Notes: generated from the sequence alone by a model not told the origin. Positions 35,749-48,269 are shown, counted from the stretch's first letter. The stretch: DNA of 64,000 bases from Lysobacter sp. Root916 (GCF_001429785.1 NZ_LMJF01000001.1:364599-428598), one strand, 5' to 3'. A program made the numbers and translations.

Positions 35749-37041
35749 ATGAGCGACGATCGACAGGGACGCAGCACCGGCGATAGCAGCAAGATTCTCT
35801 ATTGCTCGTTCTGCGGCAAAAGCCAGCACGAGGTCCGCAAGCTGATCGCGGGCCCGAGCGTGTTCATCTGCGATGAGTGCGTCGAGCTCTGCAACGACAT
35901 CATCCGCGAGGAGCTCGAGGAGAAGGCGCAGTCGGCGCGCAGCCACCTGCCCAAGCCGCGCGAAATCCTCGAGGTGCTGGACCAGTACGTGATCGGCCAG
36001 CAGCGCGCCAAGCGCACCCTCGCGGTGGCCGTGTACAACCATTACAAGCGCATCGAGAGCCGTCAGAAGAACGACGACGTCGAGCTCGCCAAGTCCAACA
36101 TCCTGCTGGTCGGTCCGACCGGTTCGGGCAAGACCCTGCTGGCCGAGACCCTGGCGCGATTGCTCAACGTGCCGTTCACCATTGCGGATGCGACCACGCT
36201 GACCGAAGCCGGCTACGTCGGCGAGGACGTGGAAAACATCATCCAGAAGCTCCTGCAAAAGTGCGACTACGACGTCGAGAAGGCGCAGCAGGGCATCGTC
36301 TACATCGACGAGATCGACAAGATCTCGCGCAAGAGCGACAACCCCTCGATCACCCGCGACGTGTCGGGCGAAGGCGTGCAGCAGGCGCTGCTGAAGCTGA
36401 TCGAAGGCACGGTCGCCAGCGTTCCGCCGCAGGGCGGCCGCAAGCACCCGCAGCAGGAATTCCTGCAGGTCGATACCCGCAACATCCTGTTCGTGGTCGG
36501 CGGCGCGTTCGCGGGGCTGGACAAGATCATCCAGCAGCGCAGCACCGAGGCCGGCGGCATCGGCTTCGGCGCCAAGGTCAAGAGCAGCGAGCGCAAGATC
36601 GAGGTCGGCAAGATCCTGGCCGAGGTCGAGCCCGAGGATCTGATCAAGTTCGGCCTGATCCCCGAGTTCGTCGGCCGCCTGCCGGTGGTCGCGACCCTGG
36701 AAGAGCTGGACGAGCAGGCCCTGGTCACCATCCTGACCGAGCCCAAGAACGCGATCACCAAGCAGTTCAAGAAGCTGTTCGAGATGGAGAACGTCGAGCT
36801 GGAGTTCCGCGCCGACGCGCTTACCGCGATCGCGCGCAAGGCGCTCAAGCGCAAGACCGGCGCGCGCGGCCTGCGCACCATCGTCGAATCGGTGCTGCTG
36901 GACACCATGTACGAACTGCCTTCGCTGGAGAACGTCAGCAAGGTGGTGGTGGACGAGTCGGTGATCGACCACAAGTCCGAGCCTTACCTGATCTACCAGA
37001 CCCCGCCGGCCGCCGCGCCCAAGGTCGCCGCCGCGGACTGA
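35749..37041 (+). CDS. clpX: ATP-dependent Clp protease ATPase subunit ClpX
   Basis: AAA+ unfoldase, 430 residues. The zinc-binding N-domain has Cys19, 22, 41 and 44. Walker A is GPTGSGKT (122-129) and Walker B is [10 protein letters not shown]. The pore loop and the ClpP-binding IGF-type loop lie in between, and the sensor-2 arginine is in the GARGLR segment. The ATG at 35749 is preferred over a TTG at 35737. The ribosome site is weak. Confidence 0.97.
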   Translation: MSDDRQGRSTGDSSKILYCSFCGKSQHEVRKLIAGPSVFICDECVELCNDIIREELEEKAQSARSHLPKPREILEVLDQYVIGQQRAKRTLAVAVYNHYKRIESRQKNDDVELAKSNILLVGPTGSGKTLLAETLARLLNVPFTIADATTLTEAGYVGEDVENIIQKLLQKCDYDVEKAQQGIVYIDEIDKISRKSDNPSITRDVSGEGVQQALLKLIEGTVASVPPQGGRKHPQQEFLQVDTRNILFVVGGAFAGLDKIIQQRSTEAGGIGFGAKVKSSERKIEVGKILAEVEPEDLIKFGLIPEFVGRLPVVATLEELDEQALVTILTEPKNAITKQFKKLFEMENVELEFRADALTAIARKALKRKTGARGLRTIVESVLLDTMYELPSLENVSKVVVDESVIDHKSEPYLIYQTPPAAAPKVAAAD

Positions 37042-37119
37042 ACGCGGCCCCAGCGGCGTTCCCGGACGGGCGCCGCATATCGGCTGTAACCGGCTGATTC
37101 CATGACGGTTTTCCTGCAC

Positions 37120-37143
37120 GGCCCGCGCTGCGAAGCGCGGGCC
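37120..37143 (+). terminator. Probable terminator after clpX
   Basis: A perfect ten-pair stem (GGCCCGCGCT/AGCGCGGGCC) with a GCGA loop, 79 bases after the clpX stop. The T-run is poor. The lon heat-shock promoter starts two bases later. Confidence 0.6.
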
Positions 37144-37144
37144 G

Positions 37145-37173
37145 CTTGCATCCTATGGCGCAGGCCCCCATAA
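37145..37173 (+). promoter_or_regulatory. Sigma-32 (heat-shock) promoter of lon
   Basis: CTTGCA, 15 bases, CCCCATAA. This is an almost consensus RpoH promoter (CTTGAA-N13-15-CCCCATNT), 116 bases before the lon ATG and directly after the clpX terminator hairpin. Confidence 0.78.
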
Positions 37174-37288
37174 CCGTCGCAAGGGGCTGCATCGCCCGCG
37201 ATCCCGGTCGGGGACGCCATCGACGGCGTCCGGTTCTACCTGCCGGATTTCCAGTATTTTTCAAGTGTTTTCTCCCCCCGGAGCTGTC

Positions 37289-39721
<2,433 letters not shown>

Positions 39722-39785
39722 CGGATTCCGTTGGTCGGAAAGCGATCGAATCGGCTGGAAGGCCCGTCGTTATTAGCTTTCAGGC

Positions 39786-39814
39786 TTGCACCCCCAAAAT
39801 GCCGCTGGTATAAC
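39786..39814 (+). promoter_or_regulatory. Sigma-70 promoter of hupB
   Basis: TTGCAC, a 17-base spacer, and TATAAC lie 129 bases upstream of the hupB ATG. Both hexamers match four or five of six consensus positions. Confidence 0.7.
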
Positions 39815-39942
39815 GACCGCAACCGCGCGAAAGCTGCCACAGACGCAGTAGGCGCGGCAAACTCGATCGGCGTGGCCCGCTCGCGCAGCGCGCCACGCCG
39901 ATTCTCAGAACACGCGGTAACACCGCACAGGGAGTCCAAAGA

Positions 39943-40215
39943 ATGAACAAGGGTGAATTCATCAGCGCCGTCGCCGATGCTGCCGAGCTGTCCAAGACCG
40001 ACGCAGCCAACGCCGTCGACGCCGTTATCGGCGTGATCACGAAGGCGCTGAAGAAGGGCGACACCGTCACGCTCGTGGGCTTCGGTACGTTCCAGGTCCG
40101 TAAGCGCGCCGCGCGCCAGGGCCGCAACCCCAAGACCGGCGCCACCATCAAGATCAAGGCCTCGAAGAACCCGGCGTTCAAGGCTGGCAAGGCGCTGAAG
40201 GATGCTGTAAACTAA
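39943..40215 (+). CDS. hupB: DNA-binding protein HU
   Basis: A 90-residue nucleoid protein with the HU/IHF features: MNKGEFI start, [18 protein letters not shown] (beta-arm hinge) and [18 protein letters not shown] precedes the ATG. It follows lon, as in many gammaproteobacteria, and tRNA-Val begins 11 bases after its stop, so they may share a transcript. Confidence 0.95.
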   Translation: MNKGEFISAVADAAELSKTDAANAVDAVIGVITKALKKGDTVTLVGFGTFQVRKRAARQGRNPKTGATIKIKASKNPAFKAGKALKDAVN

Positions 40216-40226
40216 GCGACTCGCTC

Positions 40227-40301
40227 GGGTGCTTAGCTCAGCGGTAGAGCGTCTCCTTTACACGGAGAGGGTCGGGGGTTCGAAACCCTCAGCACCCACC
40301 A
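40227..40301 (+). tRNA. tRNA-Val (anticodon TAC)
   Basis: A 75-base cloverleaf with acceptor GGGTGCT/AGCACCC, anticodon loop TTTACAC and encoded CCA. It lies directly after hupB. Confidence 0.97.
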
Positions 40302-40381
40302 GATCAAACTGGCCCTACTGCTAAGCCGCCCGCCGGAAACGGCAGTGCCGCGAGGCGAAAGGCCAAAAGTTTCAAAAGTGC

Positions 40382-40458
40382 GGAGTGGTAGTTCAGTCGG
40401 TTAGAATGCTGGCCTGTCACGCCGGAGGTCGCGGGTTCGAGTCCCGTCCACTCCGCCA
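40382..40458 (+). tRNA. tRNA-Asp (anticodon GTC), copy 1
   Basis: A 77-base cloverleaf with acceptor GGAGTGG/CCACTCC, anticodon loop CTGTCAC and encoded CCA. It is identical to the copy at 40568-40644. Confidence 0.97.
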
Positions 40459-40466
40459 GTTTCGCC

Positions 40467-40491
40467 AAAAGCGCCGGAAACGGCGCTTTTG
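40467..40491 (+). terminator. Terminator after tRNA-Asp copy 1
   Basis: Stem AAAAGCGCC/GGCGCTTTT with loop GGAAAC, followed by GTTTTATATA. Confidence 0.85.
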
Positions 40492-40567
40492 TTTTATATA
40501 AGTGAGGGTCCTCGATTTTGTTGCATAGCGGTAGAATCGTCGGCTCGAGTTTCCAGGTTCAAACAGC

Positions 40568-40644
40568 GGAGTGGTAGTTCAGTCGGTTAGAATGCTGGCC
40601 TGTCACGCCGGAGGTCGCGGGTTCGAGTCCCGTCCACTCCGCCA
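40568..40644 (+). tRNA. tRNA-Asp (anticodon GTC), copy 2
   Basis: Identical in all 77 positions to 40382-40458. The 109 bases between the copies contain a terminator and a possible new promoter (TTGCAT near 40521). Confidence 0.97.
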
Positions 40645-40652
40645 GTTTTGCC

Positions 40653-40682
40653 GAAGGCGCCGGAAACGGCGCCTTCTTTTTT
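40653..40682 (+). terminator. Terminator after tRNA-Asp copy 2
   Basis: Stem GAAGGCGCC/GGCGCCTTC with loop GGAAAC, then TTTTTT. It is nearly the same hairpin as after copy 1, so the duplicated unit included the terminator. Confidence 0.88.
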
Positions 40683-40840
40683 GCCCGCGCTCCGGGATCC
40701 GGGTTCCAGGCCGGTCGCTTCGACGCCGTTCGCGATTTCGCCCCGGTCCGGAACCGGCGGCCCCGCCTGGGCCGGCCAGGCCCGCGCGCCCGGCCTCAAG
40801 CGCGCTAAACTGTCCGGCTTACGACCTACGCGACCCGGAT

Positions 40841-42832
40841 ATGCTGCAGAAACTTCGCGACAAGACTTCCGGCTGGATCGCCACCGCGATCCTCGGCCTG
40901 CTGATCATTCCCTTCGCCTTCGTCGGCATCGAGCAGTACATGGGCGCGCGCACCGACACCTCGGTCGCGCATATCGATGTGCCGCCCTCGTACTGGCAGA
41001 GCGCGCCGTCGTGGTGGCCGGTGTCGATGCTGTGGCAGCACGAGAAGATCGACTCCACCGATTTCCGCACCGCTTTCGAACAGGAGCGCCAGCGCCGCCG
41101 CGCGGCCGAGGGCGAGGCCTTCGATGCGCGCGATTTCGAGAGCAAGGAAAACAAGCTGGCGATCCTGGACCTGCTGATCGATCGGCGTGTGCAGGAACTG
41201 GCGTCCAAGAGCGAAGGCCTGGTGGTCAGCGACGCGCTGGTCAAGAAGACCCTGGCCGAAGTGCCGGCGTTCCAGGTCGACGGCAAGTTCAATCTCGATC
41301 GCTATCGTCTGGCCCTGGCCTCGCAGGTGCCGCCGCAAACGCCGACCCAGTTCCAGGAAACCGTGCGTCAGTCGCTGCAGCAGTCGCTGCTGGCCGGCGG
41401 CCTGGTCGAGAGCGAGTTCGTGACCTCGGCCGAGCTGGACCGCCTGATCCGCCTGATGGGCGAGACCCGCGACGTCGGCCTGGTGATGCTGCCGCAGCCG
41501 GCGCCCGACACCGGCGCTGTCAGCGCCGCCGAACTGCAGTCCTGGTACCAGGGCCACAGCGCCGATTACCGCGCACCGGAAACCGTGACCCTGGAATACG
41601 TGGAAGTGAACGCAGCCAGTGTGCCGCCGCCGGCGCCGGCCGACGAGGACACCCTGCGCAAGCGCTACGAGCTGGAAAAGAGCCGTTTCGTCGCTCAGGA
41701 GCAGCGTCTGGCTTCGCACATCCTGGTGCGCGTGGCCGACGGCGCCGACGCCGCGGCGCAGAAGGCCGCAGAGCAGAAAGCGACCCAGTTGACCGCACAG
41801 GCCAAGGCCGCGGGCGCCGACTTCGCCGCGCTGGCGCGCGCCAACAGCGACGACACCGGCTCCAAGGCCGGCGGCGGCGATCTGGGTTGGGTCAGCAAGG
41901 GCATGATGGTGGCGCCGTTCGAGCAGGCGCTGTTCGCCGCGCCGCAGGGCGCGATCGTGGGCCCGGTCAAGACCGACTTCGGCTGGCACGTGATCCAGGT
42001 GCGCGAGGTCAAGGCCGGCCAGCCGGAGACCTACGAGCAGGCACGCGAAGCCCTGGCGCGCGAGCAGGCCGAGGCCGACAGCGAACGCGTGGTCAGCGAC
42101 TTCACCGGCCGCCTGGTCGATCTGGTCTACAAGAATCCGTCCTCGCTGGGGCCGGCCGCGCGCGAGATGAAGCTGCCGGTGCAGAAGTTGGGCCCGCTCA
42201 CGCGCAATGGCGCGCGCAGCGGCGCCCAGGGCCTGGCCGCGAACCCGGCGCTGTTGCGCGCGGCGTTCTCCGACGCCCTGATCCAGGGCGGCACGGTCAG
42301 CGACCCGATCGAGATCGCTCCCGGTAACAGCGTGCTGATCCGCGTGACCGCGCATACGCCCGAGCGTTCGCAGCCGCTGGCGCAGGTGCGCGATCAGGTG
42401 ATCGCGGCGGTGCGCGCCGACCGCGCCACCAAGGCCGCGACCAAGGAAGCCGACGCGCTGCTGGCGCGTCTGCGTGGCGGCGAGACCCTGGAAGCGGTGG
42501 CGACCTCCAAGCAGCTGCCGGCGCCGCACGCGATCCCGAACCTGCCGCGCGGCGCGCCGATTCCGGACCCCAGCGTGAGCGAGGCCGTGTTCGCGGTCGC
42601 GCCGCCCGCGGCCGGCAAGGTCACCCCGGGCAGGGCAATGCTGCCGGACGGCCGCGCGGTGCTGTTCGCGGTCAGCAAGGTCACCCCGGGCGATCTGGCC
42701 CAGGTTCCGCCGCCGCAGCGCGAACAGATGCAGACCCAGCTGGCCCAGATCAGCGGCGCCGACGACATCAAGGCGCTGGTCGCCGCGCAGCGCAAGCGCA
42801 TGAAGGTGACGGTGGTCGATCAGAATCTCTGA
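40841..42832 (+). CDS. ppiD: Peptidyl-prolyl cis-trans isomerase PpiD (SurA-type, membrane-anchored)
   Basis: Periplasmic chaperone anchored by one N-terminal helix (about residues 11-33, ATAILGLLIIPFAFVGI). It has 663 residues. The helical SurA-N-like domain is followed by a parvulin domain (about 280-390) containing LASHILVRV, GGDLGWVSKGMMVAPFEQAL and GWHVIQVREV. It lies downstream of lon-hupB, as in E. coli (lon-hupB-ppiD), but with three tRNAs inserted. Confidence 0.92.
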   Translation: MLQKLRDKTSGWIATAILGLLIIPFAFVGIEQYMGARTDTSVAHIDVPPSYWQSAPSWWPVSMLWQHEKIDSTDFRTAFEQERQRRRAAEGEAFDARDFESKENKLAILDLLIDRRVQELASKSEGLVVSDALVKKTLAEVPAFQVDGKFNLDRYRLALASQVPPQTPTQFQETVRQSLQQSLLAGGLVESEFVTSAELDRLIRLMGETRDVGLVMLPQPAPDTGAVSAAELQSWYQGHSADYRAPETVTLEYVEVNAASVPPPAPADEDTLRKRYELEKSRFVAQEQRLASHILVRVADGADAAAQKAAEQKATQLTAQAKAAGADFAALARANSDDTGSKAGGGDLGWVSKGMMVAPFEQALFAAPQGAIVGPVKTDFGWHVIQVREVKAGQPETYEQAREALAREQAEADSERVVSDFTGRLVDLVYKNPSSLGPAAREMKLPVQKLGPLTRNGARSGAQGLAANPALLRAAFSDALIQGGTVSDPIEIAPGNSVLIRVTAHTPERSQPLAQVRDQVIAAVRADRATKAATKEADALLARLRGGETLEAVATSKQLPAPHAIPNLPRGAPIPDPSVSEAVFAVAPPAAGKVTPGRAMLPDGRAVLFAVSKVTPGDLAQVPPPQREQMQTQLAQISGADDIKALVAAQRKRMKVTVVDQNL

Positions 42833-42856
42833 TCGGTACTGGCGTTATCGCAACGA

Positions 42857-42882
42857 AAAGCCCGGCATCTCGCCGGGCTTTT
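42857..42882 (+). terminator. Terminator after ppiD
   Basis: Stem AAGCCCGGC/GCCGGGCTT around ATCTC, followed by TTTTTGCTTTT. Confidence 0.9.
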
Positions 42883-43028
42883 TGCTTTTGGGTTCTTGAT
42901 GGCGGCGCTTGCGACTCGCTTCTCCCGCTTGCGGCGACCGAAGGAACCGCAAAGCCGAGAAGGGGCCCGGAGGGCGGACGTGTGCAGCGCGTGAGGTAGG
43001 GCTGCTGCGCGCTTGCGGCGACGACTCG

Positions 43029-43065
43029 CACCTCAGCCCGATCGCACAGCGATCGGGCTGAGGTG
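43029..43065. repeat. Perfect 17-bp hairpin in the ppiD-fabI space
   Basis: Arms at 43029-43045 and 43049-43065 are exact complements around the loop ACA. Neither side has a T-run. It lies within a 340-base stretch (42883-43221) that has no gene and also holds a REP-like unit. Confidence 0.8.
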
Positions 43066-43148
43066 CCGCTCAAGCCGATGGCTCGTAAGGCCGGCCCCTC
43101 ACTCCGCAAGCCGCAGAGGGGCTAAAGCGGTGAGACGACTTCGCTATT

Positions 43149-43172
43149 CCTTCTCCCGCGTGCGGGAGAAGG
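43149..43172. repeat. REP-like unit (CTTCTCCCGC family)
   Basis: CCTTCTCCCGC-GT-GCGGGAGAAGG, an 11-pair perfect stem followed by the tail GGGCGGATGAGGGC. Related units are at 12902-12928 and 52116-52154. Confidence 0.75.
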
Positions 43173-43221
43173 TGCCCGAAGGGCGGATGAGGGCAGCGCA
43201 TCAGGTTGGGATGGCGCAAAG

Positions 43222-43249
43222 AAAAAGCCCGGCATCGCACCGGGCTTTT
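43222..43249 (-). terminator. Terminator of fabI
   Basis: Stem AAAAGCCCGG/CCGGGCTTTT with a seven-base loop. On the minus strand, it follows fabI by about 40 bases. Confidence 0.85.
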
Positions 43250-43287
43250 CTGGTCTTGTCACTCGCGCGCCTAAGCGCAGCCCCCAC

Positions 43288-44079
43288 TCACTCGCTCTCG
43301 ATCCCCGTCATGCCCAGGATGTTGTAGCCCGAGTCGACATAGGTGATCTCGCCGGTCACGCCCGAGGCCAGATCCGAGCACAGGAAGGCGGCGACATTGC
43401 CGACCTGTTCGATCGTAACCGTGCGGCGCATCGGCGCGTTCTCCTCGACATGGCCGAGGATCTTGCGGAAGCCGGCGATGCCGGCCGCGGCCAGGGTCTT
43501 GATCGGGCCGGCCGAGATCGCGTTGACGCGGGTGCCTTCCGGGCCGAGGTTGTAGGCCAGGTAGCGCACGGTCGCTTCCAGGCTGGCCTTGGCCACGCCC
43601 ATGACGTTGTAGCCGGCCAGGGCGCGTTCGGCGCCCAGGTAGCTCAGGGTCAGGATCGAACCGTTGCGGCCCTGCATCTGCGGGCGCGCGGCCTTGGCCA
43701 TCGCGGCCAGCGAATAGGCCGAGATGTCGTGGGCGATGCCGAAGTTCTCGCGGGTCAGGCCGTCGAGGAACTGGCCGGCGATGGCTTCGCGCGGGGCGTA
43801 GGCGATCGCGTGGACCAGGATGTCGAAACCGTCCCAGTGCTGGCCGAGCTCGGCGAAGCAGGCCGCGATCTGCTCGTCGCTGGTGACGTCCAGCGGGATC
43901 ACGATGTTGCTGCCGTACTCGGCGGCGGCCTTCTCCACGCGGGTCTTGAGCTTCTCGTTCTGGTAGGTGAACGCCAGTTGCGCGCCTTCGCGGTGCATGG
44001 CCTCGGCGATGCCGCTGGCGATCGAACGCTCGCTGGCGATGCCGGTGATCAATGCGCGCTTACCTTGCAGGAAACCCAT
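43288..44079 (-). CDS. fabI: Enoyl-[acyl-carrier-protein] reductase (NADH) FabI
   Basis: Last step of each fatty-acid elongation cycle. It has 263 residues, with the typical SDR-like cofactor loop [15 protein letters not shown], the catalytic residues Y147 (SYLGAERA), Y157 and K164 (YNVMGVAK), and [10 protein letters not shown]. It is the classical triclosan-target type, not FabV. AGGGAG lies before the ATG at 44079; a GTG six bases earlier is less likely. Confidence 0.95.
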   Translation of the reverse strand: MGFLQGKRALITGIASERSIASGIAEAMHREGAQLAFTYQNEKLKTRVEKAAAEYGSNIVIPLDVTSDEQIAACFAELGQHWDGFDILVHAIAYAPREAIAGQFLDGLTRENFGIAHDISAYSLAAMAKAARPQMQGRNGSILTLSYLGAERALAGYNVMGVAKASLEATVRYLAYNLGPEGTRVNAISAGPIKTLAAAGIAGFRKILGHVEENAPMRRTVTIEQVGNVAAFLCSDLASGVTGEITYVDSGYNILGMTGIESE

Positions 44080-44206
44080 GTGCACTCCCTAAAACTTGCG
44101 GTGGACGCGGCCGTCGTGGGCCGCGCGTCGGAACCGCCCGACCGGTGCGCGGTCGAGCAAAGACTCTAGTGTACCCGCGCGATGGCGACGGACGATCCGG
44201 TACGGT

Positions 44207-45427
44207 TCACGGCGCTTTCGCCCCGGGTGTATCGATCAGCAGGGCCTGGCCGGGCTTGAGCACGGCGTTGGCGCCCAGGCCGTTGCGTTGCAGCAGGTCG
44301 GCCACGCGGATGCCGTAACGGCGCGCGATGGTCCAGGCGTTGTCGCCGCGGGCGACGGTGTGGCGGCGCGGCTCGCCGGCGCTGCCGGTGTCGGCGGCGG
44401 GCGCCTGCTCCGTCGCCGCGGCCGGCACGCTGGCGGTGCTGGTGGCCTGCGCCTGGTCGCCGTCGACGCCGCCGATCGCGCCCGCGGGCACCGCCAGCAG
44501 CGGCGCGCGCGCGGCGCCGGCCTGGCCGATGCGGCCGCCGGCGAAGACCGGGTTGAGGCGTTGCAGTTGGGCCGCGTCCTGGCCACTGCGGCGCGCCCAG
44601 GCGGCGATGTCGGCGACGTCGTCGGGCACGGTCACCGCTTGCAGGCGCGGCACCGGGCGGTCCAGCGCGCGCAGCCATTCCTCGCGATCGTCGGCCTGCT
44701 CCATCAGGCAGGACAGCGCATGCAGTTTGCGCACATAGGCCTGGGTGATGTCGGACAGGCCGGTCAGCTGTTCGGGCTTGGCGTTGCGCGCGACCTGGCC
44801 GTTGCGCTTGAGCGCGCCCAGGATGCGGTATTCGCCGGCGTTGTAGGCCATCACGGTCAGGCGCCAGTCGCCGGCGAACATGCCGTGCAGGGTTTTCAGA
44901 TAACGCACCGCGGCCTGGGTCGAATCCACCGGCGACAGGCGGCCGTCGTAGCCGGCGAGGATCGGCACGCGGTGATTGCGCGCGGTCAGCGCGATCATCT
45001 GCCATAGCCCGGCCGGCCCGGCGGCGCTGCGCGCGCCCGGCTTGTAGCCACTTTCGACGAACGGGATCAGCGCGTACTCGGTGGGCAGGTGGGCCTCGCG
45101 CAGCGCGTCGACCACGTAGCCGAACAAGGGCAGGGTGTCGTCGTTGCTGGCGGCCAGGCGCTTGGGCGCGGTGGCGAAGTGCTGGCGCCAGCGTGTGCTG
45201 GCGCCGGCTTCGCAGGTCGGATCGGCCAGGCCTTCGCGGAAGCGCTGGTAGATCTCGCGGCCGTTGCGGGTCGGGCCGGGGATCGCGGCTTGCGGCGCGG
45301 GCTCGGCGGCCGCGGCCGGCGTGGATGCGGCAGCGGCGGCGGATTGAGCGAACGCGGGCGCGCCGCATGCGGCCGCCAGCGCCAACGCGACCGCGGCGAG
45401 GCGACCGGCCTTGCGGGCCCGGCTCAT
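44207..45427 (-). CDS. mltD: Membrane-bound lytic murein transglycosylase D-like (LysM) protein
   Basis: Periplasmic peptidoglycan lytic transglycosylase, 406 residues. A signal peptide (cleavage near AFA-QS) and an Ala/Pro-rich linker lead to the SLT domain. The catalytic Glu is in [15 protein letters not shown], followed by GLWQMI and VMAYNAGE. One LysM domain ([18 protein letters not shown]) lies at the C-terminus. The ATG overlaps the gloB stop (45424-45427). There is no lipobox, so it may not be a lipoprotein like E. coli MltD. Confidence 0.88.
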   Translation of the reverse strand: MSRARKAGRLAAVALALAAACGAPAFAQSAAAAASTPAAAAEPAPQAAIPGPTRNGREIYQRFREGLADPTCEAGASTRWRQHFATAPKRLAASNDDTLPLFGYVVDALREAHLPTEYALIPFVESGYKPGARSAAGPAGLWQMIALTARNHRVPILAGYDGRLSPVDSTQAAVRYLKTLHGMFAGDWRLTVMAYNAGEYRILGALKRNGQVARNAKPEQLTGLSDITQAYVRKLHALSCLMEQADDREEWLRALDRPVPRLQAVTVPDDVADIAAWARRSGQDAAQLQRLNPVFAGGRIGQAGAARAPLLAVPAGAIGGVDGDQAQATSTASVPAAATEQAPAADTGSAGEPRRHTVARGDNAWTIARRYGIRVADLLQRNGLGANAVLKPGQALLIDTPGAKAP

Positions 45428-46203
45428 GCCTGGAACCCGTCTTTCCAGCGCCGCAATTCGGCGAAGGTGTCGATGTCGTCCTCGGGTTCGCGGCGCAGGC
45501 GCCGGGCCACGGCCGCGCGTACCTCGGGCTGATGCACGCGCAGGAAGGGATTGGCTGCGACTTCGTCGGCCAGGGTGCTGGGCAGGGTCGGACGTCCGGC
45601 GTTGCGCATGGCCTGGGCTTCCTCGATGCGGCGCAGCAGCGCCGGGTTGGACGGCTCCACCGCGCGCGCGAAGGCGGCGTTGGACAGGGTGTATTCGTGG
45701 CCGCAGCACAGGCGGGTGTCGCCGGGCAGGGCGGCCAGGCGCGACAGCGAGGTGTGCATCTGGGCCGGGGTGCCTTCGAACAGACGGCCGCAGCCCAGGC
45801 TGAAGAGGGTGTCGCCGCTGAACAGCAGGCCGTGGCCGCCCACGTCCTCCAGGTGATAGGCGATGTGGCTGAGGGTGTGGCCGGGCACGGCGAGCACGCG
45901 CGCGCTCCAGCCGCCCAGGTGCAGGCGCACGCCGTCGCCGACGCGCGCGGTGGCGGCGCCGATGCGGTCGTCGTCGGGCGCGAACACCGGGATGCCCGGC
46001 CAGTGGGCGAGGATGGCCTCGACCCCGCCGATGTGGTCGTTGTGGTGGTGGGTCAGCAGGATCCCGGTCGGGCGCAGACCATGCACGGCCGCGCCCAGCA
46101 CCGGCGCGGCGTCGCCGGGGTCGACGATCAGCGCCGACTCGTCGTCGGCCGACAGCGCCCAGATGTAGTTGTCGTTGAGGGCGGGCAGAGCCAGCAATCG
46201 CAT
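45424..46203 (-). CDS. gloB: Hydroxyacylglutathione hydrolase (glyoxalase II)
   Basis: Hydrolyses S-lactoylglutathione to D-lactate and glutathione. It has 259 residues. The metallo-beta-lactamase motif is H52-x-H54-x-D56-H57 ([10 protein letters not shown]), followed by [18 protein letters not shown] and CGHEYTLSN. The C-terminal helical domain carries RWKDGF. It is translationally coupled to mltD, as the genes are adjacent in E. coli. A divergent yafS-like gene starts about 115 bases away. Confidence 0.95.
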   Translation of the reverse strand: MRLLALPALNDNYIWALSADDESALIVDPGDAAPVLGAAVHGLRPTGILLTHHHNDHIGGVEAILAHWPGIPVFAPDDDRIGAATARVGDGVRLHLGGWSARVLAVPGHTLSHIAYHLEDVGGHGLLFSGDTLFSLGCGRLFEGTPAQMHTSLSRLAALPGDTRLCCGHEYTLSNAAFARAVEPSNPALLRRIEEAQAMRNAGRPTLPSTLADEVAANPFLRVHQPEVRAAVARRLRREPEDDIDTFAELRRWKDGFQA

Positions 46204-46316
46204 TCGTTGAGCTCCTGGGCGGCCGGCCGCGCCGCGCTCCGCTGAACATGCAACTGAACAGGGCCGCGCCGCCGGGCCTGCGAAGGACCGCGCTTTCAAA
46301 TGGATGTTCCGACAGA

Positions 46317-47027
46317 ATGGCGACCATGCCCGCCCTGTCCACCGGCCGTCAACCCAATGCCGCCCTCGCCTGGTTCGGTGGGGTCGCCGGCCAGGGCCTG
46401 CTCGATGTCGAATCCGCGGCGATGGCGCGGGTGCTGGCCGGCTGTCAGGCCATGCCCTGGGCCTGGATCGGCGTCGACGCGACCTCGCCGCCGGGCGGCA
46501 CCAGCACGCGTGGGGTGCGCCTGCGCCGCCAGGGCCAGGGCTTCGACGGCGCCTTCCGCAGCGCGCTGCCGCTGCCCCTGGCCAGCGAGGCCTTGGGTGC
46601 GATGCTGCTGCAGCACGTGCTAGACGACGGCATCGACCCGATGCCGCTGCTGGACGAATGCGCGCGGGTGCTCGCGCCCGGCGGCACCCTGTGGCTGGCC
46701 GCGCTCAATCCCTGGAGCCCCTACCGCGCGCGCTGGGCGCGTTCGGGCCTGCACGCCTACAACACCGGCGCCTGGCAGGCGATGTTGCGCGGCGCCGGCT
46801 TCGCCTCCGACTCGGTGAGCCTGCAATGGCTGGGCCCGCTGTGGCGGCCCGCGCACGGCGCGGTCGGTATCGGCGCCGCCGACCGTCTGCGCGCGGGCAT
46901 CGGCCTGACCGTGTCCAAGCGCGTGCATGCCCTGATCCCGCCGGCGCGGCTGCGCAATTTGCGCTGGCAGGCCGGCGGCGCGATGGTCGGAACGAATGCG
47001 CGCCGTTGCGCGCCGCAGCGGCGATAA
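46317..47027 (+). CDS. YafS-like SAM-dependent methyltransferase
   Basis: A 236-residue protein with a methyltransferase-11-like core. The N-terminal segment is short and lacks a classic glycine-rich motif I. Later motifs [20 protein letters not shown] and [10 protein letters not shown] are clear. E. coli yafS sits in the same place between gloB and rnhA. The start is uncertain (ATG at 46317 or 46326). Its TAA overlaps the rnhA ATG (TAATG). The substrate is unknown. Confidence 0.8.
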   Translation: MATMPALSTGRQPNAALAWFGGVAGQGLLDVESAAMARVLAGCQAMPWAWIGVDATSPPGGTSTRGVRLRRQGQGFDGAFRSALPLPLASEALGAMLLQHVLDDGIDPMPLLDECARVLAPGGTLWLAALNPWSPYRARWARSGLHAYNTGAWQAMLRGAGFASDSVSLQWLGPLWRPAHGAVGIGAADRLRAGIGLTVSKRVHALIPPARLRNLRWQAGGAMVGTNARRCAPQRR

Positions 47028-47530
47028 TGCGCGGCCCTCAGACAGGACCGCAGGCTTTGCAAGATCACGCACTGGCGACCGAAACCAAAACCGTCGACAT
47101 CCACACCGACGGCGCCTGCCTGGGCAACCCCGGGCCCGGCGGCTGGGCCGCGCTGCTGCGCTACAAGGGCCGCGAGCGCGAGCTGTCCGGCGGCGAGCCC
47201 GACACCACCAACAACCGCATGGAGCTGATGGGCGCGATCATGGCCCTGGAAGCGCTGATCGAGCCCTGCGTGGCGACCCTGCACACCGACTCGCAGTACG
47301 TGCGCAAGGGCATCACCGAATGGATGGGCAACTGGGTGCGGCGCGGCTGGAAGACCGCCGGCGGCGACCCGGTCAAGAACCGCGATCTGTGGGAGCGCCT
47401 GCACCAGGCCAACCTGCGCCACAAGGTCGAATGGAAGTGGGTCAAGGGCCATTCCGGCGACCCCGACAACGAGCGCGTCGACGTGCTGGCGCGCACCCAG
47501 GCGCAGCGCTACCGCAGCGTCGCGCGCTGA
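47027..47530 (+). CDS. rnhA: Ribonuclease HI
   Basis: Cleaves RNA in RNA-DNA hybrids. The catalytic carboxylates lie in [32 protein letters not shown] and the C-terminal NERVDVLA. The ATG at 47027 overlaps the yafS-like stop and gives 167 residues. A TTG at 47057 would give 157, closer to the E. coli length; the choice is open. dnaQ follows 19 bases later. Confidence 0.94.
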   Translation: MRGPQTGPQALQDHALATETKTVDIHTDGACLGNPGPGGWAALLRYKGRERELSGGEPDTTNNRMELMGAIMALEALIEPCVATLHTDSQYVRKGITEWMGNWVRRGWKTAGGDPVKNRDLWERLHQANLRHKVEWKWVKGHSGDPDNERVDVLARTQAQRYRSVAR

Positions 47531-47549
47531 GTTCGGCGAGAATCGACCC

Positions 47550-48269
47550 ATGCGCCAAGTCATCCTGGATACCGAGACCACCGGCCTGAGCTGGGAGCGC
47601 GGTAACCGCGTGGTCGAAATCGGCTGCGTCGAGTTCGTCGAGCGCCGCCCCACCGGCCGGACCTTCCACACTTATTTGAACCCCGAGCGCGAATTCGAGC
47701 CCGGGGCGCAGGAAGTCACCGGCCTGACCTTGGAGTTTCTGGCCGACAAGCCCAAGTTCGAGACCATCGTCGACGAGTTCCTGGCTTTCATCGACGGCGC
47801 CGAGCTGGTCATCCACAACGCGGCCTTCGACGTCGGCTTTCTCGACAACGAACTGGCGCTGGCCGGGCCGCAGTACGGCAAGCTCGGCGACCGCGCCACC
47901 ATCGAGGACTCGCTGCTGCTCGCGCGTCAGCGTTTCCCGGGCCAGCGCAATTCGCTGGACGCGCTGTGCAAGCGCCTGGGCGTGGACAACGCCCATCGCC
48001 AGCTGCACGGCGCGCTGCTCGACGCCCAGTTGCTGGCCGAGGTCTATATCGGCCTGACCTCGGGCCAGAGCGATCTGGGCTTCGGCCAGGGCGAGGACGG
48101 CGGCGGCCAGTCCGCGGCAGCGGTGTTCGATCTGGACGCCAGCGCGCCGCGTCCGCGCGTGCAGATCAGCAGCGAGGAACGGGCCGCGCACGAGGCGCGC
48201 CTGGAGAAGCTGCGCAAGAAGGCGGGGAAGTGTTTGTGGGATGCGATGGAGGCTCCCGCGACGACGTAG
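47550..48269 (+). CDS. dnaQ: DNA polymerase III epsilon subunit (proofreading exonuclease)
   Basis: A 239-residue 3'-5' exonuclease. ExoI motif is D7-T-E9-T; ExoII is VIHNAAFDVGFLD; ExoIII is HGALLDAQLLAEVY. The C-terminal tail (after residue 190) is the polymerase-binding region. It is adjacent to rnhA in the same direction, whereas in E. coli rnhA and dnaQ are divergent. Confidence 0.95.
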   Translation: MRQVILDTETTGLSWERGNRVVEIGCVEFVERRPTGRTFHTYLNPEREFEPGAQEVTGLTLEFLADKPKFETIVDEFLAFIDGAELVIHNAAFDVGFLDNELALAGPQYGKLGDRATIEDSLLLARQRFPGQRNSLDALCKRLGVDNAHRQLHGALLDAQLLAEVYIGLTSGQSDLGFGQGEDGGGQSAAAVFDLDASAPRPRVQISSEERAAHEARLEKLRKKAGKCLWDAMEAPATT

